Positions 57,239-64,000 of a stretch of DNA of 64,000 nucleotides are shown here, piece by piece; within the stretch, counting starts at the first letter, position 1, and the number at the start of each line of letters is the position of its first letter. Below the pieces are notes generated by a model that was not told the origin of the DNA, did no database searches, and saw nothing but the letters and a program-made list of their open reading frames with translations. The position numbers were made by a program, and so were the translations under genes. Origin of the DNA: Papaver somniferum (Eukaryota; Streptophyta; Magnoliopsida; Ranunculales; Papaveraceae); NCBI RefSeq assembly GCF_003573695.1, contig NC_039358.1, forward strand, positions 233,195,560 through 233,259,559, read 5' to 3'.

Positions 57239-57472
57239 AAAGAAAATTACAGAGATGGAACAAAAACTGGCAGCCATGGGTAGTGCAGATCAGGAAGATC
57301 TCTAAAGAGAATACAAAGAAGCACAATCCCAAGCTATAAGAAGAAATAACAAGATTCAAAGAATTGATAACCCCATGGAAGGTTATGGAGGTCAACAACC
57401 ATATCATAATAGAAGACAAGGGACTGGAAAGGTGGTCTGGGAACAAGTAAGCTTGCCAAAGTTGAATAATAC

Positions 57473-58500
57473 CACTACAAGAAAATGGGGATTTAGTGTC
57501 AAAAAAAATTGTCAGGAAATCCCCTGTTTTTGTCTCGAAATATTTTCTAAGATGGATTTTTTTTGTCACGAAGTTGTCTAAAATACCCCGTCTGGGAAAG
57601 TATTTCTGGACAAAATTACAAACGGTCACTTGAAAAATTAATTAACAACTAAAAAATTATTGTCAACAAAAGTCTCTTTCACCGACGAAATAAAATTGTC
57701 TGCAAAATTTATTTTAATGACGGAAAAATTCGACACCGAAAGGCATTTTTTTTGCGAGCAAGATTTTTGTCGCAAAAATATAAATTCCAGGACAAACTAA
57801 TTTGTCTTTAATGATAACTATTCAAGACCAATTAAATTGTCTCAAAAACGAAAGTTTTGTGTCAATTTAATATGTCTTAATGATAACTATTTAAGACCAA
57901 TAAAATTGTCTCAAAAACGAAAGTTTCGTGTCAATTTGATTTGTCTTTAATAATAACCATTTAAGACCAAAATAATTGTCTCAAAAGCGAAAGTTTTGTG
58001 TCAATTTAATTTGTCTTTGATAGTAATTATCTGAAACAAATTTTTTTGTCTCTAATTAATTTAGTCCGAGACAATATCAATAGCCTATGAATACCAAATT
58101 TTGAAGACTAAATTATTCGTCTATAAATATTTTATTAGTGACCAAATTTCTTGCCTTAGAAAGAAATTTCGAAGACAAAATTCTTCCTCTCTGAAAGATT
58201 TATTTTTGTCTTTAAATTTTTTATCAAAGACAACTCATTTTTCCTTTAAAACAAACTTTCAAAGACAAATATTTTCATCTCTAAAAAGCAACACATTTTG
58301 TCCCCATATATCCTATCAAGGACAAATACTTCCTCTCTAAAGATAAAAAAATCGCCTCCAAATATCTTAATAAATGACCGTTGATTTTTCCTAGATAACT
58401 TTCTTGTTCGTTAAAGAGGTTTTTTTGATCTCTAAATACTTTATTAAGGACTCTTTGTTTGCCTTAGAAAAGAATTTCAAAGACAAAATTATTCCTCTCT
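57473..58500 (+). mobile_element. CACTA (En/Spm) element, left end
   Basis: cactacaagaaaat at 57473 is the classical terminus of plant CACTA transposons. The following kilobase is filled with short words gacaaa / tttgtct in both orientations, the subterminal repeats of this superfamily. No matching cttgtagtg end and no transposase were found before 64000, so the element is either truncated or runs out of the window. The right limit given is only where the subterminal repeats fade. Confidence 0.75.
57801..58020 (+). repeat. CACTA subterminal repeats, ~70 bp x 3
   Basis: Units start at about 57801, 57870, 57940 and 58010 with tttgtctttaatgataact-type text and contain aaattgtctcaaaaacgaaa. They are three nearly complete copies and a diverging fourth. 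Confidence 0.85.
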
Positions 58501-60651
58501 ACAAGCTTTTTATTAATGCAAACGACAATAATAACATAAATTCATTCAATAAAATCATAATAGATACTGAGAACAAAATATTTCGGTTCTATTCAATCAA
58601 ATACATTACCATTACTATGGCAAACAACTTAAAAACAATAAAACTACTAGAAATTGAAATTCATGTAGAAATGAAATCTCTTGACCCTGCTATGCTTGTA
58701 CCATCTCGACTGTCATCATGACTATTGTTTAATATGCACGTCTTCACAGATACTAAACAAGTGCCACTCCAGTAGTCATCCCAGTTATTTTCAAAGCTAT
58801 TCATCCAGGTTCATTTGGTTCAACATTTTAATCAATGTCTCTTGTTGGAATAATGCATTGCCTGCTCGCTTCTTCTGGATTCCATTTCCTTGGCTTTGAA
58901 CCAAATCTCCAGAAGGCATAATATATCTTTTCATTGAAAATATCAACTTCGTCTCTTTGCTCTCCTTCAATGATGCTTTGTTGTTGGAGCTGAGTCATCT
59001 TATACTACACAAAAATTACATGTTAGTTTACAGGTTGATGAAACTAGGAAAAATAATTAGACAAAAATCAAGCTAATATAACTTTGTGTTGCTTAAATTT
59101 TTTATCGATCTTCGTCTTTAAGCTAATAGAACAAAAGAACTTAGGTTCTCTTCCAAATAAATCTTATATAACTTTGTGTGGCTCACAAATTTTATCGATC
59201 TTTATCTTTAAGCCAATAAAACAGAAGCACCTGGCTTCTCTTCGGCTGCAAAGAAAGGAGAGAAGGTGAGATACTGAGTTTAATAAAAAACTGAAACAAA
59301 CATATATAGATAAGAATTTATACAACACAATTCAATTTCCATCATACAGTTACCAATTCGAACAGAATTCTCTAACTAAAAAAAATGAGCATTTCGAGTA
59401 AATATCTGACGGTTCTTCTTCAAATGTTATGAATACTTCAAGATCACACTGGCCTTCAAGATAAAAAGAAAACAATAGAAACAGATATGATCCTTTATGA
59501 TGGTTTGATCTTTCCTAAAAGTGGTGATGATAGTTTAAAAACTATGATATACCTACTGCGCATTTGCAGGTACATCTTAAATCCAGTTTCGGAGCTGAGA
59601 CAGGTGATAGAACCTCGAGTGAATTATATGGACCAACAAATTGTCCGATTAATAAATGTACATAGAATGAACAGTATTATTAAAAGCAGTAACAAACTGT
59701 CGGATTCAGTCACACCTCACAAAAGTATGATATGGTCAATTCTTATTTGGAGCTGGGGTCGAAGATCAAAATACAACCAAGAAAATTTACAAGGCTCACA
59801 AGACAAAAATCACCTGATGCAACAACCGAAAGATTTTGTTAGGTGTTGCAACCAATTCTTCTACATATTAAAACCCTTGGAGACCAATGTTTTAGCATTT
59901 ACATAATCTCCACACTGCAATTTCCACAAATTACTATTTATACATGGATGAATGAAGGACTTCCATACTTTAGAGTCCAAATTTAATATCTCACCTTTTC
60001 TCAGCAGCCCCAGCAACAGAAAGAGTACTACTACTCTCAGGTTGCCACTTCAGATCATAAAATCATCCCCAACACAAAATGCAGGCAATATAAGAGAGTC
60101 AGAAACAATTCTCACTTACACGGGAATACACCAAACACCATTCCTCATAAGCTAACGCAGTTTCATCTGCCTGAATTGAAATATAAAGTTTGTGTACGAA
60201 TCTACAAGAAGACCAATACCCATCTCGACCTTGCAGCCACCTGACCAGCTACATATCAGTTGAGTGTTTGATCAACTCTGCAAATAAAAGCATGTTTAAG
60301 GCACATGAAGCATAAATTTTAGACATAATAAATCGATAACATGATTAGGTAAAAGAAGAACAAACCTTTAGTGCTAATAGTATTTGAGGGGGAATAGTGA
60401 AAGGAAGCCTTTTGTGGTCCTCCAGTCATATATGCCTCTTCACAGTTATATGAACACGATAAGCATCTAATGAAGGTGGTGCGTCACCTGATTTGCTACT
60501 GGTACTAGAACTCTTTCCTCTAATTTTTTTCTATTTTTGTTGCTTACGATTGATGAAGAAATTCCAGACGAGAGCTTGAGAAAGAGATACCAGAAGATAG
60601 AGAAGAAAAAGAAAAGGTTTTTTAATAAAAGTTATCGACAGCGGATCTCGG
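58501..60651. other. Unassigned sequence, perhaps CACTA interior
   Basis: No long frame. On the minus strand near 59000-58850 a frame reads MTQLQQQSIIEGEQRDEVD followed by FWRFGSKPRKWNPEEASR, which could be a decayed exon but was not recognised. The 139-codon plus frame at 59487-59906 has no family features. Confidence 0.35.
59075..59255. repeat. Two-copy tandem repeat, ~89 bp
   Basis: Both units begin tataactttgtgt and contain ttttatcgatctt and tctttaagc.aata; about 80% alike by eye. Confidence 0.75.
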
Positions 60652-61427
60652 CAGGGCCGGCCCTGTAAGTTAAAGCAAACAAAGCAAGGCTTGAGGCCAC
60701 ATAACAAAAAGGGCCACAAAGTTTCGAAACTTCTCCTACCCCCAACTGAATGATTTAACTGAATGATTATGGTATTGGTGACACACATCCGATATGTGTA
60801 ATGGTGAGGTTTGAACACGTAATGTCATCTATCTATGCATACACCTTTGACTTTATCAGGGGTAAAATGCTCCCTAATCTTAAGCTAATATGAATTATCT
60901 AATTACCTTATCTTTGTTCTTTTGTCCATATGCATTATTTATTTTGCATTAAAAAATGCATTATTTATCTTTTTGAAGCATTGACCGTATGTATGTGTAT
61001 TTATGTATTCCCAATGTATAACACCTTTAATACCTACGCACTTTCATACATACTACACGTATATATCAGCATTCCATTTTGCATAAAAGTTGGCTTACAA
61101 GTTAATGCAGCTCACACAAAAGAAAAGAATTTATGAGCGTATATCTTATCCTAGTTTGTTTCAGAAATCTCATAGTTCCCTACTATTTGGCTATTAAGGA
61201 ATCAAGGTAGAGACCCGATCTTGCGTAAGATGTTAATGGTGATTTTTTTTTTAAATCAAAAATCCCTTATTAGCTATTAAAAATCGACACAAAGAATTGA
61301 TCTTAGTGTGGTAGTAGTGATCTTTTTTCCTGTCCAGAAGTGCTAATTTCTGCTATATATAAAATAAAATCAGGACCACGAATTGTGTTTTTCAATTGAG
61401 GCCACCAAAAAACCAGGGCCGGCCCTG
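60652..61427. mobile_element. hAT element, non-autonomous, 776 bp
   Basis: Both ends are cagggccggccctg (60652-60665 and 61414-61427), itself a palindrome. They are flanked by an 8-bp target duplication with one mismatch: gatctcgg (60644-60651) and gacctcgg (61428-61435). Subterminal 'gaggccac' words occur at both ends. The interior has no coding frame, so this is a non-autonomous member of the hAT superfamily. Confidence 0.88.
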
Positions 61428-61435
61428 GACCTCGG

Positions 61436-63587
61436 TCAAAGGTGTAGTCTGATATTTACCGATCGGTGAGTATTTCTCTTGGACTTCTCCTATGGATAAA
61501 GGCAAGGAACAACATTTTTATTTATTGATCAAAACAAACAAGAAAAAAATAACATTTTTATTTTTTTTAATCCGACCCGTCAAGATCTGACTGAAATTAT
61601 CCAATTTGGATTAACTCAACATGTTTGTTATTTTACGTCATATCTGATTCATCTGATTCAAAAATATGTAAGTTAATAGCTTTGACCTATGAGTTAGGGA
61701 TATTTCATTCCATAGTTCAAAAAGGTCCGAATCAAGATCATGTCTGACTCAGGTTGTGAGTCAGCAAAAAAACACACACTGTAAATGTACGCGTGATAAG
61801 CAGGAGGTTCGAATGACATCAAACAAATTCATGATTCAGATTTAATCTTGGAGTTAGGCTTATGTAAATCAATAAGTTGATTTTTATAGCCAAAGAACAA
61901 TTAAAGGTTTCCACGCTGAAATATGCATAATATCATTGTTATCGTTTTGAGTAGATATAGCACACTCACAATTGTGTATTAAAATGAAATGATCTAGTCT
62001 AAACTGTGCATTGCCAAAACAAATTAGAACATATGTATCTCTAGATGAACCATAGAACACAACAAATGAAACAACTATAATGTAATGTCTTTGGACAAAC
62101 TTAAGGATGTCATCTAATATCTATAAGCAACTAAAAGTGTGTATCAAAAGTAATTCTTTTTATTTCCATTACATATTTATTTAAAAATATTTTATAAATA
62201 CTATCCTGACTTACTTAGTTATTATTATGTCGTATCAATTCTTTATATAAAAATATAAGCATTTTATTATTATTTTTTTCTAATTATTTCGAACTGGGCA
62301 TCCGTTTATACCTAGACGAACTTTATATTATCGTGAACATAAGTAATTTCCAAAATGATGAGGGTATCTATAAGCCTTTTGTTTTCTTGAGATATGGTTT
62401 GCCTTTCGCTATATGGTGAGTTATGTGGATGGAAAGGATAGACATTTTAATTTCTAAGAAACAAATGATAAAGCCTGTTAGATCTCTTATTATAGATATC
62501 AAAGTGTTGCTTCTTAGTCTGTCCATTAGTATTGTTTCTTTTAGAAATATAAAACTTGATAATTTTTTATTTGATTGGGAAAATCGCTTTAGTGAGTAGT
62601 TTTGTTGTATGCTCTTTTCTTCTTGTATCTCGTGAGGGTGTTATCTTGGCACCCTTTCTTATTTATATTATCTCTGCATTTTCAGGCAAAAAAAATCCAA
62701 AATGTTACAAAGAGCTGCTTCTTGATCGGGAAAGATCTTGCTTGCAGAGCTCTTTCGACATTGGCTTGTCTTTACTCCCTAACCCATTCGTTTAAGCAGT
62801 GATAGTATCTCGATATCCCTTACTCAAATGCTAGTGCTTGCAAAAGGATTAATGATTAGGCCATTTGCGAAATCAAGATGTCAGTATCCTGCTCAAGCTA
62901 GCTAGTATTTAACTCAGACTTCTCAACTGTTACTTAAATTAATTACTGAATTATTATTTATATGTTCCACCAATTTTTAAATTGTTACTTAAAATCTTAA
63001 TTATAAACCATTAACATAAAACAGGATCACAAAAAGGTGAAGATAAGAATCACCGATTTCGCCGGATTGAGTAACCAATTTCCGTCTAAAATTGAGAAAA
63101 ATTATTTTTTCTTTTCCCGCTGCTGATTTGATTCATTGATTTTTATACTCCCTCCAAAATAAATGTAGACCTAAATCAAGCAACTAATTTCCGAATAAAA
63201 TTGAGGTTTTAGTTTCTTTTGGCGGGATGATTCCCGCTAATTTGTTTTGGGTTTCGAATTTCAGTAGGATATATAAACCGTAAGTAACTCGTACATTTAC
63301 CAATAATCTCTTCAAAATCTTGTTTCTTATCTTCAAGGTAGTCTTTATATTTTTGGTTTTACATGACAATTTTCCTTGATTTTGCTTTTAAAACCCTCAT
63401 TATTTTCAGTGGTGTTGTGATTGCTTGATGGGTTCTTCTTCAGTGAATCTATTCAAGCTTCCCTAATGGTTTAGAACTCCACACACAGTTACTTGGTGAC
63501 GGAAATATGGTGTTTTAAATCTCATTTTTTTGGTACTTTGACTGTAAGTAATACACATTTGTGATTCTTTAGCCTTTTGCTTTGTTG
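61436..63587. other. Non-coding stretch
   Basis: AT-rich. Two small overlapping plus frames at 62556-62802 have no recognised features. A lone ctccctccaaaat word at 63150 resembles one Stowaway-type end without a partner. The segment near 63010-63300 contains loosely repeated 'aaccaatttccg' / 'aactaatttccg' text. Confidence 0.4.
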
Positions 63588-63801
63588 AGTATGTTTGTTG
63601 ATGGGTTCCTCTTCCATGGAATCAAATCAATGCCAATTAGTTACATCTGTTTTTTTGTTTATGAGTATGGTTGTTGACGGGTTTCTCTTCCATGGAATCA
63701 AATCAATTCCAAATACTCACATCTGTTTTTTTTTTTAGTATGGTTATTGATGGGTTCCTCTTCCATGGAATCAAATCAATTTCAATTACTAAGAGAATAT
63801 G
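63588..63801 (+). repeat. Three-copy tandem repeat, ~75 bp
   Basis: Units begin at 63588, 63664 and 63738 with agtatg.ttgttgatggg and contain the invariant ccatggaatcaaatcaat. A weaker relative lies near 63420. Confidence 0.9.
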
Positions 63802-64000
63802 CAACGAACCAGTTGACTAAGGTAGTTGAAAACTTGAAATCTTAATTTTTCATGCCCTGTAATCTTAATCTCAATGTATTGGATTGAATTACCAATAACA
63901 TATCAAACCTGTGACACTGTGACAGTGTGGTGTTCGCCTTATGAGAGGTATAGTCAAGGAGATACATGAAAAGAAAATAGTTCTTAATGATGAGACTGAT

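Larger units (their letters stand above)
54926..57472 (+). mobile_element. Tat-3: 5' part of a Tat element, cut by a CACTA end
   Basis: 5' LTR, PBS and gag of a third Ty3/gypsy Tat element. Internal sequence stops at 57472, where a CACTA terminus begins. The pol region is not in the window. LTR and gag resemble Tat-2 more than Tat-1, judging by the shared LTR end. Confidence 0.75.

Noticed and set aside
63150..63165. A Stowaway-type end (ctccctcc...).
   Set aside because: No complementary ggagggag end was found within a plausible distance on either side.

Overview
This window is nuclear DNA from a flowering plant, most likely a dicot. The evidence is a plant-specific LRR receptor kinase of the Xa21/EFR type, pentatricopeptide genes of the restorer-of-fertility type, and plant-type transposons from almost every order. 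It is an AT-rich, gene-poor, repeat-dense region. No species-diagnostic gene is visible; a Ranunculales plant such as a poppy would fit, but that is a guess.

Layout. 1-3.3 kb is non-coding with one GC-rich insertion. 3.3-8.9 kb (minus strand) holds two neighbouring RFL-type PPR gene copies, both destroyed by nested insertions (two copia 5' fragments, a SINE-like unit, a hAT element and a Stowaway MITE). 9.3-13.2 kb holds a minus-oriented LTR with a polypurine tract and LARD-like non-coding sequence, bracketed by a 72-bp direct repeat. 14.9-27.4 kb is a decayed Ty3/gypsy Tat-lineage element (Tat-1) with gag, protease, RT, RNase H, a second RNase H, integrase and a long antisense spliced coiled-coil gene. 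27.4-29.5 kb has an F-box-like fragment, a tRNA-derived SINE, a TTGAC-rich patch and a VPS16 pseudogene. 29.7-33.3 kb has another antisense coiled-coil fragment, a ~223-bp tandem array of about eleven units and LTR-like sequence. 33.8-34.7 kb has a small secreted-protein pseudogene and a large foldback. 36.1-37.1 kb is a LINE endonuclease fragment. 39.6-39.9 kb is a Mutator-type MITE. 40.35-43.59 kb is the only gene that looks intact, a two-exon LRR receptor kinase. 43.8-53.8 kb is a second Tat element (Tat-2) with both LTRs. 54.3-57.5 kb has a tandem hAT-like unit and the 5' part of a third Tat element (Tat-3), interrupted by a CACTA end. 60.65-61.43 kb is a hAT element with an 8-bp target duplication. 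A short tandem repeat closes the window.

How the parts relate. Only the receptor kinase at 40.3-43.6 kb looks functional: a probable plasma-membrane immune-type receptor with a MULE MITE about 460 bp upstream. Almost everything else is transposon sequence or gene fragments broken by transposons. The Tat elements share a distinctive design: a dual RNase H, an antisense gene between integrase and the 3' LTR, a polyproline tract encoded by a C homopolymer and, in Tat-2 and Tat-3, a near-perfect hairpin at the LTR end next to the primer-binding site.

All calls come from reading the sequence. No database search, alignment score or divergence estimate was run.
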